From assembly GCA_004005435.1 (NCBI GenBank), contig RZWH01000002.1, forward strand, positions 186,001 through 250,000: a DNA stretch of 64,000 bases, in the 5' to 3' direction. How positions within the stretch are numbered: the first letter of the stretch is position 1; every line of letters starts with the position of its first letter. The notes beneath the pieces were generated by a model. The model ran no database searches, was not told the origin of the DNA, and saw only the letters and a program-made list of their open reading frames with translations. A program made the position numbers and the translations under genes. The DNA is from Rhodobacteraceae bacterium CCMM004 (GTDB lineage: Bacteria > Pseudomonadota > Alphaproteobacteria > Rhodobacterales > Rhodobacteraceae). Below, piece by piece: positions 36,701 to 44,058 of this stretch.

Positions 36701-38965
36701 CATCGCGGCGCCGCGGGCGGCGACGATCGCCAGCGCCGTCTCGAACGTCATCACACCGGCGAGGGCGGCGGCGGCGAACTCGCCCACCGAATGCCCGATC
36801 AGCGCCGTGGGCGTCACCCCCCGCGCCAGCCACACCCGGGCGCAGGCGTACTGGGTCAGGAACAGCGCGGGCTGGGTCAGCCGCGTCTCGCGCAACAGCG
36901 CGTCGGCCCCCTCGCCCGCGGTGCCCGACAGCAGCGCCCGGAGATCGGCGTCGAGCTCGCCCGACAGCAGATCGGCCCCGCGGTCGATCCAGCGGGCGTA
37001 TTCAGGCTCGGCAGCGTAGAGCCCCGCGCCCATACCCGCATATTGCGCGCCCTGGCCGGGGAACATGAAGATCAGCGGCGGCGCTTCGGCGGCCTGACGG
37101 AGCGCGGGCGTCGCCCGCAGCGCCCGGGCGGCGGCCGCCGCGTCGGTGGCGGCGACGGCCAGGCGATGGGGATGCACGCTCCGCCCCTCTTGCAGCGTAT
37201 GGGCCGCGTCGGCCAGGGCGGGGGCGTTGGGCGCCTCCAGCCGCTGGGCCAGATCCTCGGCCATCTGCCGAAGGGCGCCGGGCGACTTGGCCGACAGGGG
37301 CAGGATCTGCGGCCCCTCCACCGGCTCTTCCGGCTCCGCCTCCGCGGTGGCCACAGGGGCCGCCTCCAAGACGAGGTGCACGTTGGTGCCGCCGACACCG
37401 AAGCCGCTGACCCCCGCCCGCCGCGGCCCGTCGCCGGGCCAGGCCATGGTGCCCGCGGGGACGAAAAACCGCCCGTCGCCAAAGTCGATGCGGGGGTTCG
37501 GCGCAGTGAAATGCGCCACCGGCGGGATCACCCCCTCGCGCAAAACCCGCGTGGTCTTGAGCACGCCCGCCACGCCCGCGCCCGCATCGAGATGGCCGAT
37601 ATTGCCTTTGACCGAGCCCAGCGCGCAGCGCACCGCGCCGTCGCCGAACGCCAGGCGCAGCCCCCGCACTTCGATCGGGTCGCCGAGGGGCGTGGCAGTG
37701 CCGTGGCATTCCACATAGCCGACCGTCTCGGGCGCGATCCCGGCATCGCGATGGGCGGCCCGGATCGCCGCCGCCTGGCCCTCGGCCGACGGCGCGGTAA
37801 AGGCGATCTTGTCGGCGCCGTCGTTGTTGAGGCCGACGCCCCGGATCACGGCGGCGATGCGGTCGCCAGCGGCCAGGGCATCCTCCAACCGCTTGAGCAC
37901 CACCACCCCGCCGCCGTGGCCGAAGACGGTGCCGCCGGCCTGGGCGTCGAAGGGGCGGCAGCGGCCATCGGCGGCGGACATCCCGCCCTCCTGGGTCCGA
38001 TAGCCGCGCTTTTGCGGGACCGTGATCGAAATACCCCCGGCGAGGGCCGCGTCGCACTGGCCCGCCCTGAGCGCCGCCACCGCCTGGGCGATGGCGGTCA
38101 GCGAGGTGGAACAGGTGGTCGCAACGGTGATCGCCGGCCCGGTGAGCCCCAGCTTGAACGCCGCGCGGGTGGCCAGCGCGTCGGGGATGTTGCCGGTCAT
38201 CGCGGCGTAGTTGCCGATCTGGAACTCGGAGGTGAAACGCCTGAGCGCCGCCCGGTCGGTCAGCACGTTGTTGAGCATGTAGGTGCTCATGGTCGCGCCG
38301 GCATAGACGCCCACCGCCCCCGGCGGACGGCGCGGGTCCAGCCCGGCGTCGTCCAGTGCCTCGACGCACATCTCCAGAAACAGCCGCGCCTGGGGGTCCA
38401 TCAGCGCCGCCTCGCGCGGCAAGACGCCGAAGAAGCGGGCGTCGAACATGTCGATGCCGTCGAGCACCGGGCGGGCGGCGACATAGGAGGGATCCGCCCG
38501 CTCCTGGGGCGATAGGGCGTCCTCCATCTCGTCGCGGTCGAACTGCGAGATCAGGTCGCGCCCGGCCAGGAGGTGGGACCAGAAGTCGTCCAGATCCGCA
38601 CTCCCGGGCAGGCGCGCGGCCTCGCCGACGATGGCCACGGCGCCCCTGGGCAGCGGTGCGGCGACCGAGCGACGGTGGGCGGGATCGCGCCGCGGCACCC
38701 GCATCTGCCCGGCCAGCGCGTCGGCGAAGTCGCCCAGGCGCGCACGTTCGAAGAACAGCATCGGATCCACGTCCGTCCCGAGGCTCGCCCGCAGCCTCTT
38801 TTGCGCCTCGACCAGCAGGAGCGACGTGCCCCCGGCGTCGAAGAAGGTGCGGTCGTCGCTCAACGGGCCGCAGCCCAGCATCTCGTCCCAGACGCGCCAG
38901 ACCACCTCGCGCACCCGCCGCGCCTCGGCCGCTCCGGCCGCCATGGAACCGTCGATAGAGCTCAT
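30779..38965 (-). CDS. Hybrid PKS-NRPS, ACP-KS-AT-ACP-AMT-C-A-PCP
   Basis: It is a 2,728-residue assembly-line enzyme. In order: ACP (FFDAGGTSLL, Ser48), ketosynthase (about 105-530; Cys near 282 in TTCSTSL, then CHGTATPLGDP and KGNIGHLDAG), acyltransferase (about 610-900; GHSVGEF near 722 and HAFHS, the malonyl type), ACP (GFDSLLMG near 1047), an Ala/Pro linker, a PLP aminotransferase (about 1240-1660; YGKVVGGG near 1496), condensation (HHIVCDG near 1813), adenylation (TSGSTGTPKG near 2280; code residues suggest Gly), and a final PCP (GADS near 2663). No reductase is present, so the beta-keto group should become a beta-amine, as in iturin and mycosubtilin synthases. AGGA lies 10 bases before the ATG. 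The methyltransferase gene and a bridging frame lie upstream. Confidence 0.95.
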   Translation of the reverse strand: MSSIDGSMAAGAAEARRVREVVWRVWDEMLGCGPLSDDRTFFDAGGTSLLLVEAQKRLRASLGTDVDPMLFFERARLGDFADALAGQMRVPRRDPAHRRSVAAPLPRGAVAIVGEAARLPGSADLDDFWSHLLAGRDLISQFDRDEMEDALSPQERADPSYVAARPVLDGIDMFDARFFGVLPREAALMDPQARLFLEMCVEALDDAGLDPRRPPGAVGVYAGATMSTYMLNNVLTDRAALRRFTSEFQIGNYAAMTGNIPDALATRAAFKLGLTGPAITVATTCSTSLTAIAQAVAALRAGQCDAALAGGISITVPQKRGYRTQEGGMSAADGRCRPFDAQAGGTVFGHGGGVVVLKRLEDALAAGDRIAAVIRGVGLNNDGADKIAFTAPSAEGQAAAIRAAHRDAGIAPETVGYVECHGTATPLGDPIEVRGLRLAFGDGAVRCALGSVKGNIGHLDAGAGVAGVLKTTRVLREGVIPPVAHFTAPNPRIDFGDGRFFVPAGTMAWPGDGPRRAGVSGFGVGGTNVHLVLEAAPVATAEAEPEEPVEGPQILPLSAKSPGALRQMAEDLAQRLEAPNAPALADAAHTLQEGRSVHPHRLAVAATDAAAAARALRATPALRQAAEAPPLIFMFPGQGAQYAGMGAGLYAAEPEYARWIDRGADLLSGELDADLRALLSGTAGEGADALLRETRLTQPALFLTQYACARVWLARGVTPTALIGHSVGEFAAAALAGVMTFETALAIVAARGAAMQAQPPGVMLSVRAPMERLAPHIRSGVDVAARNAPALQVLAGPEDEIAAQEEALEAAGLPCRRLHTSHAFHSAMMEPVTAPIRALAAEAALAPPEIAMISTVTGAPLDAASATDPGYWAGQARAPVVFADALARAAEGATPVLLEVGAGDTLATFAAQTLTRGAAAAILTSLPGPRRDRDDVEAMAAAFGGLWTAGVAVDWSRAGPRGRRKVALPPTRFDRRRHWIDPPTGADASLHDAPEGAPTVSEDTPDMTQTPPDRLPRLTEALTTLLSEISGETLGAAETDVPFLELGFDSLLMGQVAQGIAREFGVTVAFRTLLSEHPSIAALARHLDAQMPPDPAPVAAPAPASAAPRPAAPPPAAPAVPAVPVAQGGSDLAAILTAQMQTMQAVFAQQLQSLGGAPAAVAPAPAPTPAAVPAASASSAVPAVASVPEVSPEPGGPPAAKSFRFGRGPDLSGADLTPEQRGFAEDLARRYAARYSGSKAHTEAHRDVHADPRTVAGFRPEWKELVFPIVAARAHGAHIEDVDGNRLIDVVSGFGQSAFGHAPDFVSRAVAAQIERGYPVGPQTDTAGPVARRFAAMVGHERVTFCNTGSEAVMAAMRLARAVTGRDRIVVFRDDYHGQFDEVLVKGRARGDDRSGLPSAPGVPRAAVQNMVVLPYGTDESLDWIRAQAGDLAAVLVEPVQSRHPELRPAAFCRSLREITAGAGAALIFDEVVTGFRTHPRGMQGVWEIDADMATYGKVVGGGIPVGALAGKARFMDALDGGAWRYGDDSVPETAPTFFAGTFVRHPLTLAAVDATLAHMEAEGDRLWSGAAELAAGVAARMNAALEARGVPPLVQTYSSWLVPNVSRHDPRASLLYPLMRLEGVHILDGFPAYFTTAHGAEEGDRVVAAFETALDALQSVGILAPEAGRPAVERPAAAAAVPLTEAQREIWLGHQMGDRAAASFNEGYTLRLDGPLDVDALGGALDDLRARHDALRLRFARSGESFSVAAPEALPLPVADLSAADDPEAALEAAVLEDAARPFDLVAGGPWRQALLRLGEDRHALLLTAHHIVCDGWSFGTLMEDLAALYRARLDGGAADLAPAPSFAAYAAAAAAVAPRPETRAYWAEVYRDIPTAPDLPTDRPRPEVRSYAGATVAGRIGADRLTAARKAGAKAGCTLFSTLFATLQMTLGRISGASDVVLAVPSAGQQGLDDPRLVGHLVNFLPIRAAFDPEAPAAAHLAAVAEAVMAAFDHGDYTLGTLVRDLDVPRGLSRQPLTEVQFNLERQAAPVALGAATARTDGNAKMATTCDLIFNMVEGEDGLRIEVTYNADLFDAETMARWIDAFGAVLDAVAEDTARPVADLPLMDAAAAEALLASGQGPCLALDPGDTVSAMVAAQAAASPGATAVTDGRTGLSYADLDARIDALAARLQAEMPGEAGARVAVALPRDADLPVALLAVMRAGHTFVPLDPEQPIARLRQVVETAEARALLAHDDFAALAEETGVRRVDPADVTPGAAPRAVGADPARAAYIIFTSGSTGTPKGVEVPQRALVNFLRSMAEAPGLTVGDRLLAVTTVMFDIAILELFLPLTVGATVEVADRAMVRNGFALADRLGRGDITVMQGTPTLWGMLLEAGFAPRTDLRMLAGGEPLPYDLAQTLTAGGAELWNLYGPTETTIWSSLERVRPGAPIRIGAPIANTALCVLDDHGGLCLPGQPGELNIGGAGLANGYYGRPDLTEAAFREVTLAGRPRRLYRTGDLAIRRADGTLDLLGRRDGQIKLRGYRIEIGEIESRLREMDEVAAAAVALRKGPMGDDRLVGYLVLREVGALDPGEAARRLSAVLPSYMVPGGWMTLDALPQTANGKLDRKALPDPREAGAPAETAAADAPSGPTEERIAGIWREVLGLSQVSATASLHTLGADSLTIFRMAARLMDAGLPVEARDLLAHPSVRALAAHVAAAEAAPAAPRRPSLKLYRGGARRAG

Positions 38966-39225
38966 GGTCGTTCGTCCTTTGTCGTCCGGTCCGTGCGGAG
39001 GTGGGGGCGCGGCGTCCGCAGGCGGCGTCCCGGGCCCCTGGGACGGGCGCCTGCCGAGAGTGGCGGCCCCGCCGCCCGGTCCAGCGGGCGGCAGTCTAGC
39101 TCATCCCCGCCATCCGCGTGACTCGCGGCGGCCGGACCCGGCCGATTGTCCACGCCAACGGCGCCCAAGGTGGCCCGAGACCCGTCTCTGTCGCCGGGAC
39201 GGGAACGGTGCGCCACGCCGCTCAT
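38962..39225 (-). CDS. Bridging small open frame (87 codons), doubtful gene
   Basis: The ATG at 39225 overlaps the methyltransferase stop (ATGA), and its own TGA overlaps the synthase ATG (ATGA). Translation could therefore pass from the methyltransferase through this frame to the synthase. The product is rich in Arg, Asp, Gly and Pro, with no recognisable domain or membrane segment. It may be only a chance open frame in GC-rich spacer. The two perfect overlaps are the reason to list it. Confidence 0.3.
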   Translation of the reverse strand: MSGVAHRSRPGDRDGSRATLGAVGVDNRPGPAAASHADGGDELDCRPLDRAAGPPLSAGARPRGPGRRLRTPRPHLRTDRTTKDERP

Positions 39226-40004
39226 CGCCGCTCCAGCACGTATCCGTGGCTGTCGCAGGGCGGCAGCCAGGGGTGGGTGTCGATGCGGTTCTGCAAGCCG
39301 GGCAGCCGCCAGCGGTCGGCGATGGCGTAGCCCATGGCCGCGATCTCGGCCTCGAAGCGGGCGCGGTCGCGCATGCGGTAGGGCACGCGGGACGGGCCGA
39401 TGGTCTCCAGCGTCACCCGCTCGTCCCCCTCCAGGGTCGCCACCTTGTTGAGCACGATGGCGGGCGGCGGCGCCGCCATCTGGGCCACCAGATCGGCCAG
39501 CGGGCGGTCGAGATATTGCAAAAGGCCCGAGCAGAGCAGGACGTCCACCGCCCCCGCCTCGGCCGGGGTGTCGGCGAACCGCACCTCGGCCGGGATCTCT
39601 CCGGCCTCCTGCGCGGCGCGGGCGGCGGTCAAGATCGCTGGGAGGTCGTGGATCCACCAGGCGGTGCGCGCCACGTCCAACTCGGTGGCAAAGGCGATGT
39701 ATTTCGTCGCCAAATGGCCGCCAGCGTCCAGCACGCTCAGCCCGCCTTGGGCGGCCAGCATCCGCTGGAGATGGTCGGCCACGGGCCGATCCCAGTCCGA
39801 CAGCCGCGTCATGGCGGTGCGCGAGACCTGGGCGATGCCGTCGACGTCGTAGCCCGCTGCGGCCCGTGGCGGCACCGCGGCCAGCGCGGCGGCACGGTCG
39901 GGATAAACCCCGCAGAACCGCGGCCGCCGTCCCAGCGCCAGGCGCAGCCGGGCGCGCAGCGCCGTGGCCAGCAGACCCGGCCAGCGTTGTGGGACTTCGC
40001 TCAT
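39222..40004 (-). CDS. TIGR04325-type SAM-dependent methyltransferase
   Basis: It has 260 residues. The N-terminal block FCGVYPDRAAALAAVP...GYDVDGI matches the TIGR04325 family of putative methyltransferases. SVLDAGGHLATKYIAF near residue 110 is the degenerate motif I. WWIHDLPAI and DVLLCSGLLQYLDRPL follow as motifs II-III. The ATG at 40004 has GGAGGAT 5 bases upstream. It is upstream of the hybrid synthase in the same direction and separated by one small overlapping frame, so methylation of the product is plausible. The family is also found in surface-polysaccharide loci. Confidence 0.78.
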   Translation of the reverse strand: MSEVPQRWPGLLATALRARLRLALGRRPRFCGVYPDRAAALAAVPPRAAAGYDVDGIAQVSRTAMTRLSDWDRPVADHLQRMLAAQGGLSVLDAGGHLATKYIAFATELDVARTAWWIHDLPAILTAARAAQEAGEIPAEVRFADTPAEAGAVDVLLCSGLLQYLDRPLADLVAQMAAPPPAIVLNKVATLEGDERVTLETIGPSRVPYRMRDRARFEAEIAAMGYAIADRWRLPGLQNRIDTHPWLPPCDSHGYVLERR

Positions 40005-40065
40005 CCCCGCATCCTCCGCTCTCCGGGGCCGGGACCTACCGGGGGAATGCGGCGATATTATGGGG

Positions 40066-41523
40066 TCAGCCGGCACCCAGCGCGGCATTCACGGGCCGCG
40101 CCGCCGCATAGAGGTCGCGAAAGAGCCCGTAGCGGCGGTCGGCCAGGGCCGCCGCGTGGGGATCGGGGTCGAAGCGGCGGTCGGCCCGGACCAGCGTGCG
40201 CGCCGCCGCCGCCAGGTCGGGAACCAGCCCGACCCCGGCCCCGGCCATCACCGCCGCCCCCACCGCGCCTGCATCGGGGGCGTGCTGCCGCTGCCAGGGG
40301 CGGCCGAGGACGTCGGCGCGGATCTGGCACCAGGCGTCCGACGCCGCGCCGCCGCCGCCGCCCAAAAGCGTCTCGGCCCGGCGCCCGCCCGACGCCTCGA
40401 CCGCCTCCAGCGCCATCCGCGCGGCAAAGGCGGTGCCCTCCATCACCGATCGCGCCAGGTCGGCTGGGCCGTGGCGGGCGGCGAGCCCGGCAAAGGTGCC
40501 GCGGCTCTCGGCGTCCCACAGGGGCGCCCGCTCGCCCTCCAGATGCGGCAGGAACAGGGGGCTGTCGGCGGCGACGGCGCCACCCGCCGCGAGGGCCGCG
40601 GCCCCCGCCGGGTCGGTGCCCAGGAGCCGCGCCGCCCAGGCCAGCGCTGCCCCCCCCGACTGCGTCGGCCCGGCATGGAGCGCGATCCCCCGCCAGGTGG
40701 GAAAGGCGACGACCCCCGGCGCTCCGGTCCGCGTGGCCGAGATCAGGCCGAGCACGTCGGAGGTGCCGCAGAGATGCATCGCCGCGCCCTCTTCGGCCAC
40801 GCCGACCCCGAACATCGACGCCCAGGCGTCCATCGTCCCGCGCACCACCGGCACCCCGGCAAAGGCGCCCTCGCCGACGGCTCCGGCGACCTCCAGCGGA
40901 TCGGCCAGGGGCGGCAGCCGCGCCGCCGCTCCCGGCATCAGGCCGACCACCGCCCCGGCATACGCGAAATCCGGTCCGGCCAGCCCGATGGCCGCGATGG
41001 GATCGCCCCCCGCCGCGCCGGTGAGCCGCGCGATGGCCAGATCCTTGGGCAGGAGCACCGCCGCGGTGGCGTCCCAGACCTCGGGATGCGTCTCGGCCAT
41101 CCAGGCCATGCGCGCCAGGGCGTGGCTGGCGTCGAGGGGGATCGGCGCGCCCAGGGCCGCGATCTTCTCGGCCTCGGTCAGCCGGGCGTCGAGCGCCGCG
41201 CCCTGAGCCGCCGCGCGGGTGTCGGCCCAGGTGATCGCCGGGTGCAGCACCGTCCCCCCACCGTCGCAGAAGACGTGGGTGTTCACCTGGCCGGTGATGC
41301 CGATGGCGGCGACCGGCGGCCCCTCAGACGCGGCGAAGCGGGCGAGCGCCGCCGTCACCGCCGCCATCCAGTCCTCCGGATCCTGCTCGGCCCGGCCGGG
41401 CGCCGGACGGGCGGTGGCGTGGGCCGCGGCGTGCTCGGCCAGCCGCCGCCCGGCCCCGTCGAGCAGGACGGCCTTGGTCGCCGTGGTGCCGATGTCGATG
41501 CCGACGAGCGCGTGATCGGCCAT
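40066..41523 (-). CDS. FGGY-family carbohydrate kinase
   Basis: It phosphorylates a sugar or polyol after uptake, in the cytoplasm. The 485-residue protein has the actin-like ATP site at the N-terminus (GIDIGTTATKAVL, residues 8-20). It also has GITGQVNTHVFCD, LPHLEGERAPLWD, and the C-terminal LGGGGGAASDAWCQIRADVLG adenosine motif, closest to xylulokinases. The ATG at 41523 follows a GGAGGA site. It diverges from a ribose-type ABC transporter operon 86 bases away, so the two likely act on the same substrate. The exact sugar cannot be read from the sequence. Confidence 0.88.
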   Translation of the reverse strand: MADHALVGIDIGTTATKAVLLDGAGRRLAEHAAAHATARPAPGRAEQDPEDWMAAVTAALARFAASEGPPVAAIGITGQVNTHVFCDGGGTVLHPAITWADTRAAAQGAALDARLTEAEKIAALGAPIPLDASHALARMAWMAETHPEVWDATAAVLLPKDLAIARLTGAAGGDPIAAIGLAGPDFAYAGAVVGLMPGAAARLPPLADPLEVAGAVGEGAFAGVPVVRGTMDAWASMFGVGVAEEGAAMHLCGTSDVLGLISATRTGAPGVVAFPTWRGIALHAGPTQSGGAALAWAARLLGTDPAGAAALAAGGAVAADSPLFLPHLEGERAPLWDAESRGTFAGLAARHGPADLARSVMEGTAFAARMALEAVEASGGRRAETLLGGGGGAASDAWCQIRADVLGRPWQRQHAPDAGAVGAAVMAGAGVGLVPDLAAAARTLVRADRRFDPDPHAAALADRRYGLFRDLYAAARPVNAALGAG

Positions 41524-41609
41524 GGCCGCAGTCCTCCGGGCTGGACGGGCCGCGGAGGGCCTGCCAATGTCGCCCCGATCCTAATGGACGAACCCGGGGG
41601 GAGGACAAG

Positions 41610-42530
41610 GTGCAGACGATAACCCAGATGGTGGCCGGCGCGGCGCTGGCGGCGGGCCTGGCCGGTGCGGCCGCGGCCGAGACGGTCGCAGTGATCACGC
41701 CCTACCTGGCGCAACCCGGCACCCAGTTCTACGTCGACGGCTTCGAGGCGCGCGCGGCAGAACTGGGATGGGACGTGAACGTGATCGACACCGCCGGCGA
41801 CGTCGGCGCGGTGATCAGCCGGATCGAGGACGTGACGACCCAGGGCGTCGACGCCATCGTGCTCAACGCCGATCCGGCGCAGGTGGGCGCAGGGCTCCAG
41901 ACCGCCGCCGACGCCGGGATCCCAGTCGTCGGCATGGACGCGGGGAGCCACCCGCTGGTCGCGGCCAACGTCACCTCAAACGGCTACGCCATGGCCGCCG
42001 AGACCGCCGTCTACGTCGCCAACCGGATCGGCGGCGAGGGCGGTGTCGTGATGTTCGTCTTCGACCCATTCCCGCCGGTGCAGGTGCGGGGCGTGATCGC
42101 CGACGCGGTCTTCGCCAACCATCCCGACATCGAGGTGATCGACCGCATCACGCCCGACGTCAGCGACGGCGGCATCGCCGACAGCCGTGCGCAGATGGAG
42201 GCGGTGCTGGCCGCCAATCCCGACCCGGGCGCCATCGCCGCGGTCTGGGCGGCCTGGGATCAGCCCGCGCTGGGCGCGCTCCAGGCGATCGAGGCGGCGG
42301 GCCGCGGCGACGAGGGCATCGTCATCACCGGCATCGACGCCAACCCCCAGGCCCGCGACGCCATCGCCCAGGGCGGCAGCTTCGAGGCGTCGGTGGCCCA
42401 GGATTTCGCCGGGATCGGCGCCGCCGCCGCCGACACCGTGGCGCGCCTCCTGGCGGGCGAGGAGCTGCGGCAGAAGGTGATCTACGTGCCGACCGAGCTG
42501 GTGACCGCCGCCAACGCCGGCGCCGAGTGA
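41610..42530 (+). CDS. Sugar ABC transporter, periplasmic binding protein
   Basis: It has 306 residues. The Sec signal peptide covers residues 1-23 (AGAALAAGLAGAAAA). The mature protein is a ribose/xylose-type periplasmic binding protein of family 4 with VAVITPYLAQPGTQFYVDGF, AIVLNADPAQVGAGLQTAADAGIPVVGMD and VITGIDANPQARDAI. The start is GTG with GGAGG about 7 bases upstream. It is the first gene of a three-gene transporter operon and divergent from an FGGY kinase. Substrate unknown: a pentose or polyol is likely. Confidence 0.88.
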   Translation: MQTITQMVAGAALAAGLAGAAAAETVAVITPYLAQPGTQFYVDGFEARAAELGWDVNVIDTAGDVGAVISRIEDVTTQGVDAIVLNADPAQVGAGLQTAADAGIPVVGMDAGSHPLVAANVTSNGYAMAAETAVYVANRIGGEGGVVMFVFDPFPPVQVRGVIADAVFANHPDIEVIDRITPDVSDGGIADSRAQMEAVLAANPDPGAIAAVWAAWDQPALGALQAIEAAGRGDEGIVITGIDANPQARDAIAQGGSFEASVAQDFAGIGAAAADTVARLLAGEELRQKVIYVPTELVTAANAGAE

Positions 42531-42549
42531 GCGGCCCCGCCGCCCGACC

Positions 42550-44058
42550 ATGCGCCGCCTGTCGCTCGACGGTCTGAGCCGCCGGTTCGGCGCGGTCCAG
42601 GCGCTCGACGCCGTGTCCTTCGGCGTCGAGGCGGGGACGGTTCATGCCCTGATGGGCGAGAACGGGGCGGGCAAGTCGACGCTGATCCGCATCCTGTCGG
42701 GGCTCGACCGTCCGGGTGCGGGGACCGTCGCGGTGGACGGCGCGCCGCTGCCTCCTGGCGACCCCGCGGCGGTGCAGTCTGCCGGGATCCGGGTGCTGCA
42801 TCAGGAGCTGCACGTGGTCCCTGCCCTGTCGGTGGCCGAGAACATGCACCTCGCCCTGCCGGTGCCGCGCCGCCTGGGCCTCGTGGACTGGCGGCGGCTG
42901 AACGCCGCCGCGGCCGCCGCGCTGGAGCGGCTGGGGCTGTCGCGGATCGCGCCTGCGGCCCCGATGGGCGACCTCGGCCCCGGCGACCAGATGCTGGTGC
43001 GGATCGCCGCCACGCTGATCCGCCCCGAGGGCGCCGCTGCCCCCTGGCTCTATGTCCTCGACGAGCCCACTGCGGCGCTGACCGGCGCCGAGGCCGAGCG
43101 CCTGTTCGCCGTTCTGGACGAGCTGACCGGGGCCGGCGCGGGTGTCCTCTATGTCTCCCACCGGATGGACGAGGTGATGCGGCTGGCCTCCCGCGTGACC
43201 GTCCTGCGTGACGGCGCCCATGTCTCGACGCGGCCCATGGCCGACACGTCGGACGCGCGGATCATCGAAGAGATGACGGGGCGCGCCCTGTCGGACCTGT
43301 TTCCGCCGCGGGCCGGGGCGGCGCCCGGCCCAGTCGCGCTGTCCTGCGCGGGGCTCTCGGCCGGGCCGCTCAGGGACGCGGCGCTGGAGGTGCGGGCGGG
43401 GGAGATCCTGGGGCTCGCCGGGCTGGCGGGATCGGGGCGCGGCGCGCTCCTGCGCGCGCTCATGGGCGCGCTGCCGCGGCAGGCCGGGACGGTGCGGGTC
43501 GGCGGCCGCGCGCTGGGCCCCGGCACCGCGGCGGCTTGGGCCGCGGGCCTGGCCTATGTCCCGCGCGAGCGGCGCAGCGAGGGGCTGATGATGCGCCGTC
43601 CCGTGGCCGAGAACGTGGCGCTGCCGCACCTGACCGCGCTGGCGCGGGGGCGCGTGTTTCTGGACCATGCCCGCCAGCGGCGACTGGCGGAGTCCCAGGG
43701 CCGCGACGTGGCGCTGAAGGCCGCGTCGGTGGCCCAGGCGGTGGGCGACCTGTCGGGCGGCAACCAGCAGAAGACGCTGTTCGCCCGGGCGCTGGCAGGG
43801 GCGCCGCGGGTTCTGTTGCTGGACGAACCGACGCGCGGGGTGGACGTGGGCGCCAAGTTCGACCTCTACCGCCTGATCCGGCGGTTGGCGGGCGGCGGGA
43901 CGGCGGTGATCCTCGCCTCCTCGGACCTGCCCGAGGTGCTGGGCCTGGCCGACCGCATCTGCGTCCTGCGCGCCGGCCGCCTGGCCCAGACGGTGGAGAA
44001 CGACGGGCTGAGCGAGGCCGACCTCCTGACCCTCTGCTACGGGCGCGACGCGGCATGA
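42550..44058 (+). CDS. Sugar ABC transporter, double-domain ATP-binding protein
   Basis: It has 502 residues and two ATPase domains in tandem, as in RbsA/XylG. Domain 1 has GENGAGKST near residue 37 and DEPTAALTG. Domain 2 has the altered phosphate loop GLAGSGRG near 296, the signature LSGGNQQK and DEPTRGVDVG. The weakened second phosphate loop is normal for this family. It starts 19 bases after the binding protein gene and overlaps the permease start by ATGA. Confidence 0.92.
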   Translation: MRRLSLDGLSRRFGAVQALDAVSFGVEAGTVHALMGENGAGKSTLIRILSGLDRPGAGTVAVDGAPLPPGDPAAVQSAGIRVLHQELHVVPALSVAENMHLALPVPRRLGLVDWRRLNAAAAAALERLGLSRIAPAAPMGDLGPGDQMLVRIAATLIRPEGAAAPWLYVLDEPTAALTGAEAERLFAVLDELTGAGAGVLYVSHRMDEVMRLASRVTVLRDGAHVSTRPMADTSDARIIEEMTGRALSDLFPPRAGAAPGPVALSCAGLSAGPLRDAALEVRAGEILGLAGLAGSGRGALLRALMGALPRQAGTVRVGGRALGPGTAAAWAAGLAYVPRERRSEGLMMRRPVAENVALPHLTALARGRVFLDHARQRRLAESQGRDVALKAASVAQAVGDLSGGNQQKTLFARALAGAPRVLLLDEPTRGVDVGAKFDLYRLIRRLAGGGTAVILASSDLPEVLGLADRICVLRAGRLAQTVENDGLSEADLLTLCYGRDAA

